NCBI GenBank assembly: GCA_030704615.1
Contig: CM060734.1
Coordinates: forward strand, 36,720,042 to 36,784,041
DNA length: 64,000 nt
Source of the DNA: Takakia lepidozioides
Lineage: Eukaryota; Streptophyta; Takakiopsida; Takakiales; Takakiaceae
Direction of reading: 5' to 3'
Positions within the stretch are counted from its first letter, which is position 1, and every line of letters begins with the position of its first letter. The position numbers and the translations under genes were made by a program. The notes under the pieces are model-generated. The model was not told where the DNA came from. It saw only the letters and a program-made list of their open reading frames with translations, and did not search any database. Shown piece after piece: positions 37,321-47,400 of the stretch.

Positions 37321-37756
37321 TCACCATGGTACTCCAAGACACCACATCTTGTTCAGCCATGTTGTTGAACACTCCCTTTGCATCCTTGCTACACCTATCT
37401 GGCATACATATTGTCCACCAGGGGAATGTTCAAAATGCAATCTGGTACATTTGCAGCTTTGACGATGCAACCATGGACCTTTTGCCCTTTTCCAGGGCTG
37501 CCAGGCTTGCACACGCATTGCAAACACACACACACGTTATGTGGTCGGGCTTCAGTACCCCTTCCCTCATAATTTGCTCATAGGTCTCCAAAGCCTCCAT
37601 CCCATGCCCCTGCTGTGCATACCGTGCAAACATCGCACTCCATGACACCACATCTCGTTTAGCCATAGTGTTGAACACAAGAAACCTGCATGGGTAGATA
37701 ATCAACTGGTTGGTTTTGAGCTGAAGAGCACGACCCCTGCAGGGATGTCTCTCCAT
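37321..37756 (-). pseudogene. PPR gene fragment 4
   Basis: The text reads VFNTMAKRDVVSWSAMFARY, AQQGHGMEALETYEQIM, KPDHIT and NACASLAALEKGK. After a frameshift it reaches a second VFN.MAEQDVVSW-like repeat near 37325-37375. It is closely similar to fragment 3, so both probably derive from one parent gene or from duplication inside the element. Confidence 0.8.
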
Positions 37757-38689
37757 CTGTAGATCTTTTAGGAAGTGGAAAGCTAGGGCCCAACTTTCTT
37801 ATGACAGTGTTAGCTGATTTTTAGTTCTTCTCCTCAGCTCGGTGCCTTTCTGTTTCCAAGTTATGACAGTAGTTTAGGGCTGCAGTCTCTTTTCCTGCTA
37901 GACTCTTTAGCTCTATGCAAACCCCATTCTTTGCTTGCTTTCCTTCTTCCTACTCTTTTTCTTGTCTTGGTACGCGAAGCTGTGTCTTCCTATTTCAGCC
38001 TCTATGATACTCTAGCCAGAGGTTATTTTTTCCTCTTTGTATCCAAGGACATTTTATGTCTATTACCTATAAAGTTCTGGAGGCCACTGTCCCCCCACTA
38101 TCCCTATTTGTTAACAAAAATAAAAATAATAAAAAATACAACAATGGCTCCCATTCTATTTTCCTAGAAACCTAATGCGAATTTAAATCAATTAATAAAT
38201 ATTATAATTGTATGATTTAATTTTTTAATTAAAATATTATTAAAAAACCTCTTTAGTCATGAAGTTATATGTGGCATTATATGATACGATATTCTTTCCC
38301 ACGTGTAGGTCATATATGTTGTCCATGTGGACACATGTCACATCCGGGGTGCTATATGTGTCCCTCTGACGCCTCTCCAATGGAGTCATGTACTTTATAG
38401 ACATGTAGTCATATAGTTAGTCATATAGTTGTGACTACATCGCTCTCGGCAGCATGACTCTAGGTGCCACGCACGCAGTCACGGCTATGACATGCAAAAC
38501 GCAGTCCTAAAGACTAGTCGCTATGACAGGGCTTTTTTCCCTACAAAGTGTAGTCATGAACGCATATAGGACTGAAAAAATAGTCATACGTGCAGTCATA
38601 AAAACGCTCATATGTTGTAGTGTGTGGTAGGTGTTTACTTGTGTTTGTTATTTCCTCTGTTGCGTTCTTGTCAGGTATCCTCCGTTTAT

Positions 38690-39755
38690 TTATTGTTCAG
38701 TTTGTACTGGATCAGGGAATTTTGTGCATGTATGTAGCGTGGATTTTGTAATTTGAATGAATATTTGTTCCAGCTTGGAGCTTGCATCTTCCCAAATGTG
38801 AAGGGTGGGGTTTGCTGAATATCGATCTAGTATTGTTTCAAATTCAGAGAGAGTTGTACCGGAAATGGATCGAAACTTGGCTTGGAATGCCAGAATAGAG
38901 GAGGGGGAAATATATGAGTGGGAATACGTGGCATTGTGTCTGGCAGGGGGGGCATCAACTAGGACTGGACCTATAGGTACTAAATGCATAGGGGATGCGG
39001 AGGATAACTGGGTAATGGTCAAAGTTATAAATGGGATCATAAAGGATTGTACTGTAGAGATTGTACTGTAGAGCTGTGTGGGGTTATTCCCAGGCATTTT
39101 AAGGTAATACCCATTGAGGCTATGCGATGTATAGTTTAGTCCTCCTTGCTTGGAGAAAGCCTGGTTTGTAGTGATGTATTGGAATCCATGTGTTTGAGTA
39201 AAGGTTGTCAATTCTACGTCTTTTAGAGAAGGAGGGAAGTGTACACCGTCATGTAATCTGCCCAGCATAGAAATGTTTCTGTTGAAGTCACATGCAAGGG
39301 GGATTGTAGATAAGGAGTGAAGTGGGTTGTTAGCAAAGATCACAATTTGTTGTAGAATATCAAGGTAAGGGCTATATCGTCTGGGTGAGAGGGCATATAT
39401 AAATGAATAATAAGTAGTTTTGGATACGGACTAATGTGAATTTCAACAATTTGGAGGTGAGTGTGGGGATGAGGACATTTGTAGTTGTTTCTTGTGAGTG
39501 CGTGGATTTGTGTATACCAATGGGTAGGCCTCCACGAGCCGGCTGGTATGGTAGTGAGCGACGTCTATTATATTTTCTTGGCGTTGGGGGGTTCCCACTC
39601 CCGTATATGATGTGGTGGTCAAGCAGTATTCTGTTAATATATGTATTGGGCGAGTGCGAGTTGAGTTTGGTTTCTTGGAGTAGAATAATATGGGGATGGT
39701 TCGAGTTTTGGAGAATAAGCGAGAGGGTTGCCAGGCTAGAGGCAATGGAACCCAC
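38690..39755 (-). pseudogene. Endonuclease domain of the 2A-bearing LINE
   Basis: The first block (39755-39372) contains GSIASSLATLSLILQN, ILLQETKL and RGGLPIGIHK, matching the N-terminal half of APE-type LINE endonucleases. The second block (39343-38690), in another frame, has a CDFNRN motif equivalent to the catalytic GDFN, and the C-terminal part up to the CACTA-like insertion. At least one frameshift separates them. Confidence 0.75.
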
Positions 39756-40423
39756 ATTCCACGTAGGGCATATTAAGGGTTGGTCTATAAGGTTCTCTTG
39801 TGGATTGTTTGGGTAGTTGCAGCCTACGGTGGACCAAAATCAAACACACCATGAATCCCTAAAAGTACATAACGGGGGATGTGGCGAATCCTCAACCATT
39901 GGATTCGCTTCACTTTACAATCTCCACGTCTATTATTAACCATTAAATACTTTATTTTGAAATCGCGATAGTTTCGGATCGCGATAGTTTTTTTCCAAAT
40001 TTGACCTTGATGCACCCCGGGGGTTTACTCTTGTTCAATGTATTTAATGAGGTATTGTTGATATTTCAAAGAATTTTGTATGTAAAGGACTTTACGAAAA
40101 CAGTTATTTTGAAGGCTCAAAATAATACATAAAGTTTATTGAACTTATTTACTTAAATTTTTGAGTGGATGTTTTCATTCTAGATTCTTTATCCCTCAAG
40201 GTCAAGTCCCTTTTTCTAAATTTTTATGAATTGTGTTAAAAAAAAATCCATAATGGTCTTTATACGTACTATAACAAATTCTTGTGGACTTTTGAAAAGT
40301 CCATAATTTCTAGCCATTTGTTTTTTTGGTGATGAGACTTGGAATAGGGGAAATATATGTAGTTGAGCCATCATAGCTTAGTCCATTTTTACTATCAACA
40401 TTGTCATTTGGGAGTATGATAAT

Positions 40424-40656
40424 TTACAACTCATCAAGGTCCCAAAAGTTGAATAGATGAATGTATTCCAATTTTAGAGAAATTGTGTCTGGATAAAAAT
40501 ATAAGGTGTACGTAGCTTTTGCCGCCTTAGGGAGATGATTGACAACAATTTGTATTGGATTCTGTGTGTTATGTTGTGTATGACGGCGGTTGTTTCGGGG
40601 GCCCGGGTTTTGGTGGATGTCCCCACATCGCATGAGCATTACATGAAGGTGCGCTT
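40424..40656 (-). pseudogene. 2A-like ribosome-skipping peptide at the start of the LINE protein
   Basis: On the minus strand the frame reads HLHVMLMRCGDIHQNPGP, then a basic stretch RNNRRHTQ. The last residues match the D-V/I-E-x-N-P-G-P signature of 2A peptides, and the hydrophobic residues before it are also typical. In animal and trypanosome LINEs such peptides sit N-terminal to the endonuclease, exactly as here. Confidence 0.7.
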
Positions 40657-41213
40657 ATCTGTGGGTGTGCATCTATTTTTGCAGTTTGCGTCTAGCTTGC
40701 CTGGAGATTTTCGGGGCATGATACAGTCTACATGAGGGTATTTGTGGGATTTGTCGTGGATTGTTGAATAAAAATTCAATATGTTTGTGGAATGTTTTTT
40801 TTTTTTCGGTGATTGTATATTTTCTTCGGTCTTCCCCAAATGCCATATTGTTTGTAATGGATATTATCGTAGGATGTTGCATCGATGGTGTAGAGAAAGG
40901 ATTGGTATGGCAATGAGAGATGGGATAGATGTGGAATTGGTTCGGATAGCAAGAGAGGTTGTGGAGGGATATTGGGGGGAGGATCTGTCGTTTTTAGATG
41001 AGTGTGAAGGGGCCGTTCTGAATAGCTTAGCTGGGTGATTCTGTAGCAATTAAGTGGTAGCAGTAGATATAGGGGGTTATAATTTGAGGCTAAATTATAT
41101 TTACTGGAGGCGTGAGCTCTTGCTTTTAGGGTTTCGTTAATGAGGAATTTTGAGTGGAGCTTACTGCGATTAAAGGACCAGTCTGGTAACATATTTATGT
41201 GATGCCAGTCCAA

Positions 41214-41820
41214 TACTGGTGCGTATGTCTATTTAGTCTCTATGTTTTAAATATTTTAAATTAACTTATTAAGATTTTGATTTGAAAAATGTTTGTAAAC
41301 TCCAGCATTGACAAGAAGCAGTAGCCATAAAATGAAGTCTAGTTGTGATGCCAGTTCTAGCTTTTTTTTTTTCTTCTTTTCTTTTTAACCAAAAAGAGGA
41401 CAAAGTTAACATGAAATATTTTTCTCTCTATAATAAAAATGGTACCATTAATTGATCGAATATATTTTTGATTTTGAAATTGATAATATTTTTGAATGTA
41501 AAATTTTATATGAAGCGTATTTTTGTAAGATTTGCTGTATTTTTTTTATTTAAAATTTAGAGTGTAATTAGATATTGAACCAAATAAGAACGAATGAAGG
41601 GAGAAAAACTCTTGTCAAAGCACATTTATGGTGTCACTTCATCTCGAAGAACTATTCTTTTCTGCTTGGAAGGTAAACATTAGGGTTGTGCAGTTACTTA
41701 AATTTCTCTCTAATACCTAATGGTTACCTATCTAACCCGATGGAGGTGGAAAAATGAAGTAATCGGTCTAGTTAGGAAACAATGGAGGTCAGGCACTCAA
41801 ATAGCCGAGCAAATAACCTT
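41214..41820. other. AT-rich intergenic sequence
   Basis: No gene or repeat end recognised. It holds a poly-T/TC tract near 41361-41387. Confidence 0.5.
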
Positions 41821-42946
41821 TTAATCCCTAAGCGCCCGCGTGGCTGGAAATGGGCCTCCGGGCATATCTCATTCAATTTTCAAACATTTTGCACCATGGG
41901 AAGGCGCTCCACGTGTGCAAAAGCAATTGGCGAAATTTTAGGTTTATGGCAAGATATGAGGTTTTGAGCTGCAGGGCTCGGCGGCTAGTGGTTCTTGCGA
42001 TTTCAGTTCCACTTCCCGCGTTTCTCCTTCTCTCCCCCCTCGCGCGCGTTTATTGCTTTTGTCGGTGACCATTCTATGTTGTGGCAAGTTATCATAGCTT
42101 TGGTGTGATGCGCATTCAATGTGTAGAGCTAAATTGTCTCTCTATTTTTTGGTCTCTCATTGCATTTTATTGTAGCGTGTCTTTGCAGATTTCCTTAGTT
42201 GTGAGTTATGTGAGTTTGAGGCATTGACAAAGGAGGAAGGTAGTGGAAAGCTTGACGGCTGTCAAAGAGGTGGTGTAATGGTGTTCCTCAATGCGCCTCC
42301 CCCTACACTCGCACATCTTGCCAAAGCGGCGGTTGTGATCGCAACATGGGTGAAAACCTTGGTGCCAGCCACGAGCAAGTGGCTGAATTGGTTTAGAACC
42401 TTGAATGAGGATTACCTGCTTAGCTTGAAATGACCTAAGTGTGTTGTTTGGCCCTCTCTCCCACATTGACCTGCAAACTTCAGGTACATGTGGCGCAAAC
42501 AAGTTGCAGAATTACTTGGCAGGGTTGAGCGGAAGGAGGAAAATGATCGTTGTGGCTTCTCTAGCCAGGTGAATGCAGTGCTGAGGGACAGGGTGTGGCT
42601 CGATGTTTCTACATCTTCCAGTACTAATTCCAGCCTCAATGAGGCTGAAGGCAATGATATGAATGGTGGGTAAATTAGCACCTAACCCACCTTATTTGTG
42701 TTTTGTGGGTGACATTCCTTCCCATGTTCTTAATTCCTGCTCTCTCAAATCTTCCCAAGTAGAAGATCATGGTGTGGCTCGCCAGACTGTTAGAGTCTTG
42801 CATTGTAATGTTTCTATGCCCCAAGTTGTTCCATCGTCAATGGGAGAAGCTACCGCGTGAGCTGCTCACGCTTTGCACACTAAGAGTGAGCAGATTCCGC
42901 CAAGCGTGAGCAGATTAGGGAAGCGGAGCCTATAACCTAGGGTTAA
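41821..42946 (+). mobile_element. Internally deleted piggyBac element with transposase N-terminus
   Basis: The left end is TTAATCCCTAAGCGCCC (41821), the same end type as the elements at 1162 and 53328. A candidate right end CCTAGGGTTAA closes at 42946, but matches less well. Inside, two blocks match the transposase N-terminus of the 53-57 kb element: LNEDYLLSLK (42401-42430), and after a stop PANFRYMWRKQVAELLGRVE and RKEENDRCGFSSQVN (42470-42580). The catalytic domain is absent. Confidence 0.65.
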
Positions 42947-43129
42947 ACAAGGCCTATTTCCGTGGACGCAAACTTGTGGGGAATAGAAAGGAACACAAAC
43001 TGCCTGGGACCAAAGATTCTGAGCTCATGCATGCAATATTGGATGAATGTGCGATGAAAAATGATGGATGAATAAAAAGAAAAAGTGATGAATGTTGCAT
43101 TAACCTAGACATGAAAAATGAGCGGATGA

Positions 43130-43590
43130 GTGAAAGAAGATTGATTGCAAAACAAGATTGATCACATTCCTAAAAGTGTTGTCATTAACCAGCATGAAGA
43201 CATTTACAAGTTTATCCATGTATTGTGGTTTGACACCTCAGCCTTGTGTTAACAATGGTGGGACAGAAGACCATGACTGAATTAAGGTTGATTGCAAAAT
43301 GTCATTGTCTCATTCAAGAAAGTGTTGCCATTAATCAGCATGAAGCCATCCAAAACTTTATCCAGGTATTGTTGGTTGGATACACCTCAAGCCTGTGTTA
43401 AGATCATGACCGAACGAAGGTTGATTGGCAAACTTCGTTGATCTCATTCAAGAAAGCGTTGCCATTCACCGGCAAGAGGCCATCGAGAAAATTATGCAGA
43501 TATATTGTGGGTTGGATATACCTCAGATTTGTGCTAATGGTGGGGCATGTCATGCCTGAAATAGGATTGATTGCAAATCAAGATTGGTGT
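43130..43590 (+). repeat. Tandem repeat of about 140 bp with a shared reading frame
   Basis: Three units are marked by AGTGTTGTCATTAACCAGCA (43173), AGTGTTGCCATTAATCAGCA (43320) and AGCGTTGCCATTCACCGGCA (43456), with the start of a fourth at 43566. One frame in each unit gives related peptides: DHIPKSVVINQHEDIYKFI, CLIQESVAINQHEAIQNFIQ and DLIQESVAIHRQEAIEKIMQ. The repeat therefore looks derived from a coding sequence with internal repeats, now broken by stops. Confidence 0.6.
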
Positions 43591-43879
43591 CAATCTATAT
43601 ACATTAATAGATTAACATTTTTAATTGTCAAAAATATAGACAAAAGACAAAAATCCAATATTGACATTTCGCTATTACCTCTATCATATTTACAATATAT
43701 ATGTACGATACTACCGCAATGTATTGTGCTCACTACAAAACCAAAGGGTGGAACTTATGAGGGTTTTGAAAAGTGGACAAACCTTTTATTTATGTTTGGT
43801 AATCTAATCATAAGGTTTTAGATCATAATTAATATTTATAAATGATTTAACATTTACTTTTATTTTTTATTATTTAATT

Positions 43880-46349
43880 TTTGACTATGTGAAGAAACAA
43901 AAGTAAAAACAGAAGCAATATTAGAGCAGATTTGACAAAAGTGATTTTCATAATTCAAATTGTTTTTTTGGGCAGCCTAAAAATATGACAACTACAACTT
44001 AGCACTACGACACCCTATTCCTGCTATACGCTAAAACTAGTCTCCGACCTTGAGTCATCACAACTTTCAGTCATCACTAGAATTGGGTTCTGAATTCTAA
44101 TTTTGGTGAACTGGATTTCATCTTTCTTCAGACTGGCAAGAGGACTGATTTGTGCACAACCCCATTTACATCACACTGCGCTGAAAAGAATGAGATGATG
44201 TGAAATTTACAGTAAAACCAAACTGGCTTGTGAGGAAAGAATATACATAAAATGTGATGATCAATGGGGAATATTCGGTGGTGCTTTAGGACTGAACTGA
44301 ATGCACACCTGCCAGTTACTCCAAGCCTAATGTATCTGTTAGGGGGAACACTAATTCCTGCGAGATCAACAACATGCAAGGAGAAAGTCCCTTACTTTCC
44401 TCACACAAATATACAATACAGCTACTGCATTAGCAAAATTAAGGTACTGATCTCAGGACTAGGAGCTGAGGGACAAGGCCACAACATCACGAAGACTGAA
44501 ATGTTGAACTTTTGAACTACCTCCAGGTTGAAACACCACCTCTGTCTCTGGCCTCACTTGTGTTTTTATTAGAGGCTCAGGCTGACTGCTCCAGTTGGCA
44601 TTTCCCTTGCAGTAATCACGAACAGTCATAACAAACTGAACCTCTGGTGGGCCTGCCAAACAACCACATCCTCAGATTCCACCTGAGAATCAACTAGCAA
44701 ATTCACCAGATACAAGCAAACAGCTTTTTGCCGCCATATTCAATCATCATCTTCCCTGTAAAATAGCTGTCTTCTACTCAGCCACCTGGCAGGTCCATAC
44801 TGCCAGTTCATCACAAATGACCAGGCAGTTTTGTAACGCTGATCACAAAGTATTTCCTAACACAGCAGGAAGATGCTTGTAAACTGATCCAGAATCACCA
44901 TTTCCAACTAACTGTGTTTGAGCCAACACCAAGTCAAATATTCAGAAAGACAGGACAGAAGGGCAGCATAGATAATTGATTGAAGGGAGATGCACCCACG
45001 CACCAAATATGTTGCCTAGCCAGCCCCGTCTGTGAGTCATTGCCAAGTGGCTCACAGCCGACCTCTTTGCATAATTCAGGATCACCATGTCCCCAGGTCG
45101 TCCCAGGAACACCTGTAACTGCCCAATCACAATTTTTCCACCTTCTAGCTCCAGCCTAAGGCAGGAAGTTCAGAAGAGTCACACCTCTGGTCGAAGCAGT
45201 TAGACTCCAAACAAAGATGAAGCTTTCATGACTGATGACAGAATAGCTTCTTCTACACCAACATACACAATGATGGATAACTTAGCGAAAGAGGGAGGAA
45301 CAAGAGAACGTGCTAACAACTAAGCTTTACAACAGTCAGCTTGACAATGTTAAAAAGTGTGAACGCGTTGACGAAGCAAGCATAACTAATGGTGTCACTT
45401 GACCCCGAAGGCTACTGCCTTCTGGTGGGAAGATGGACACCTTTATGACAACCAACATATGGTTTGAACCCACAACCACGAGTGAGGCAGCTTGTGCCCT
45501 TACCACTGGGCTAGATGTTGGTTGTGCTTGACAATGTTCACATTATACCTAACCTCCAAGCTGAGTAAACAGTGTAAAGCCTTGCTTGTATGAGGATGGA
45601 GAGACAAAGGAAAAGACAGCCAAAGGTCACCTGTCCCATGTTGGAGCTGAATTGAGGATGAACTGCAGCTGCTTCTGTGTACTGTCTGAAAGAACAGACT
45701 CTGACTTTCTGCTCTTCATCCACCCTGATCCAGCTCTTCCCAAATTTTGGTCCAAGAAGTGCTCCCATTGGTCGGCTGACAGAACTTCAGGCTGCATCGT
45801 TATAGCCTGCTCAGGCCTGCTTCAAAAGTCACATCAACATTCATCCTTACCCACTGATGCACTGACTGTTTTAGTGGAAAAGGGGCAGGATGAAACCCCT
45901 TCTTTCGATATAAGATTCCAATACAGTAGCATGGTCTTTCGTCTCCTCCACCTGCCAAAGCCACATTACACATACCAATCTTGCTTTAGCCTCACTGTGC
46001 TCAGCTTTGCTTCTCTGTTTCTCTCTCACTGCCATGTACTGGTGCAATCACAACTACATACATCTGGCCAATGAGGTCAAGAGTAGCATTGCTGGAATCA
46101 ACATTGGGTTTTCCACCATCATTCAGCTACATAATTTCTTGGACAGTATTGTAGGTGGCTGTCTGCAAGCAAGTACCAAGGAAAATCATGGGTTGAGATT
46201 CAACACCCCTTAGAGTAGACTCCTCAATACTGGTTCATGTCTTCTCTTTCGGACTATACTGGGGCCTAGACCAGGACTGATGGGAATGAACACTGTGCAG
46301 GTACGCATGATGTCTCCACCAGCCTGTGAGTAAAACACGCAGTCCCTGT
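43880..46349 (-). pseudogene. Truncated duplicate of the NERD-domain gene (last four exons)
   Basis: This stretch matches 57478-60331 closely in the same orientation. Counterparts of exon 5 (45816-45631), exon 6 (45155-45004) and exon 7 (44652-44459) keep the same lengths, splice sites and open frames. The exon 4 counterpart (about 45955 down to 45890) is cut by a deletion of roughly 180 bp that removes its 3' half and donor. Exons 1-3, with the membrane anchor and NERD core, are absent, because the copy stops at 46349 inside what is intron 3 of the parent gene. It has no promoter of its own. The open exons suggest the duplication is recent. Confidence 0.85.
45449..45525 (-). repeat. tRNA-derived (SINE-like) remnant
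   Basis: On the minus strand, TAGCCCAGTGGTAAG fits the pol III A box and GGTTCAAACC fits the B box. They are about 43 nt apart, the spacing found in tRNAs. The ends ACAACCAACAT and ATGTTGGTTGT can pair over 11 bp. It lies in intron 5 of the truncated NERD copy. The parent gene has the same element at about 59270-59328, but with about 30 bp including the B box deleted. Confidence 0.55.
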
Positions 46350-46757
46350 CAATCTCCTCAGTGGAAAGCGTTACCCCCAAAGATCCAATGTTGGATTCAA
46401 GGTTAGCCTTCTTTGTTCTACGTTCATGGGGAACCTGGTCTTCAGGGAGCTATTTTAAGTTTGTTTTTCAGTGAGAGAGGGCCCAATTGGGGCTGTTGTA
46501 TCTGTGTTTGCATGCAGTAGTTGGTTTTACTTCTATTGCCTTGTGGGAACGAGGGTGAGAACATGGATATTTACAGTGCAAGAAGAATTGGTTACATGAT
46601 ACATGTATTAGGTGGCCAGTTTGGTGGACCATGTCCCTCTCCAACATAGTCCAAGAGTGAATTCTAACTGAGGACAGCCTTGGGTGCAGCCTAATTCATT
46701 TTTTAAGTTTGGGTCATGCTTTGGAGGGCCACTCTCTCAAAACTTATCTTTTTGCAG

Positions 46758-46892
46758 ACGGTACCAATGTTAGTAGGCGAGAATTTGGAGAAGAACAAGC
46801 TCCTGTTGGAGCGGGTGAACGAGATTGCAAAGCAGAAGCATTGTACTCCGAATCAGCTGGCGCTGGCCTGGGTTCAGCGCAAGGGCCATGAT
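46758..46892 (+). pseudogene. Aldo-keto reductase exon 5, inverted relative to exons 1-4
   Basis: After the acceptor CTTTTTGCAG, the frame reads TVPMLVGENLEKNKLLLERV and NEIAKQKHCTPNQLALAWVQ, then RKGHD, with a possible donor at 46893. This is the family exon that should follow ...DGDYRK of exon 4, and it begins in the right phase. It is on the plus strand while exons 1-4 are on the minus strand at 47401-49584. A terminal exon with the PIPGTTK-type cofactor motif was not found on either strand nearby. The exon has probably been inverted, which would break the gene. Confidence 0.75.
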
Positions 46893-47400
46893 GTAGTGTG
46901 CACTTCCAATCCTCAAAGCTGAGAGAGACACACAGACAGAGTTACAAACAAGGGTTGTGATGCACCCTTCAGGGTGTGCTCCCCATGCTACCAGCAGGAG
47001 TTTCAGCCACCAGGCTGCATATGACACGCTACATCTGACACTGATTGGACTTCCAGTATCTCTGTGGAGTTCAATGAGAGACACAGTGAAATATGTACTC
47101 CTGAAGATGCTGCCTGGGGAAGTTATCTTGACAGACCCTCTCGGAGATTAATCATTGTGGGACACTGGCCCTCCTAGAATGGGTTCAGGTGACAGACGGG
47201 TATATCTGAGAGAGTCCCAAAATTGGCCTAGTACTTCATCACAGACAGGCACAATATGGGTACAAGACCTTGAGTATTTGATGTACCAGTCGACAAAACT
47301 ATAGAATACAATGCTGTTCCAGCACTGCTGCTGTCACCAGCAATTCAACACTGCCAGTCAGTGTCTATAAACATGAAGGGAGGATGGGGTGGAGTATTAC

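Larger units (their letters stand above)
33230..38622. mobile_element. CACTA-like element carrying PPR gene fragments
   Basis: The left end CACTACAAGAGATGAGCG (33230) and the right end, read inverted, CACTACAACATATGAGCG (38622) match over about 30 bp with few differences, continuing as TTTTTA.GACT. LINE coding text is interrupted exactly here and resumes on the other side in a compatible frame, so this 5.4-kb piece inserted into the LINE. Flanking triplets GGT and TGT are an imperfect 3-bp duplication. Near the left end, subterminal direct repeats ACGTGTCATTTTRAA occur about 140 bp apart (33535 and 33681). No transposase was recognised. The interior holds at least four PPR gene fragments and a set of long tandem repeats, as expected of a Pack-type element mobilised by another copy. 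Confidence 0.7.
28640..41213 (-). mobile_element. Nested non-LTR retrotransposon with 2A-like peptide, endonuclease, RT and RNase H
   Basis: Read from high to low coordinates on the minus strand, LINE parts appear in order. First comes a leader frame (41213-40776), then a 2A-like motif RCGDIHQNPGP (40630-40598). The endonuclease follows in two blocks: LLQETKL and RGGLPIGIHK (39755-39372), then a DFN motif and C-terminal part (39343-38690). The reverse transcriptase block has the active-site motif AAAYVDDFVLLSN (about 32750-32703) and a post-RT segment ending at 32047. A linker runs to about 31793 and continues at 30475-29680. Last is an RNase H-like region with CTDGSLK near 29285 and TDSLVSLYLL near 29115. 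Two DNA-transposon insertions split it (33230-38622 and about 30475-31788). Many stops, frameshifts and missing N-terminal RT motifs make it inactive. The domain set suggests the I/Jockey-related group, not the usual plant L1 type. Confidence 0.8.
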
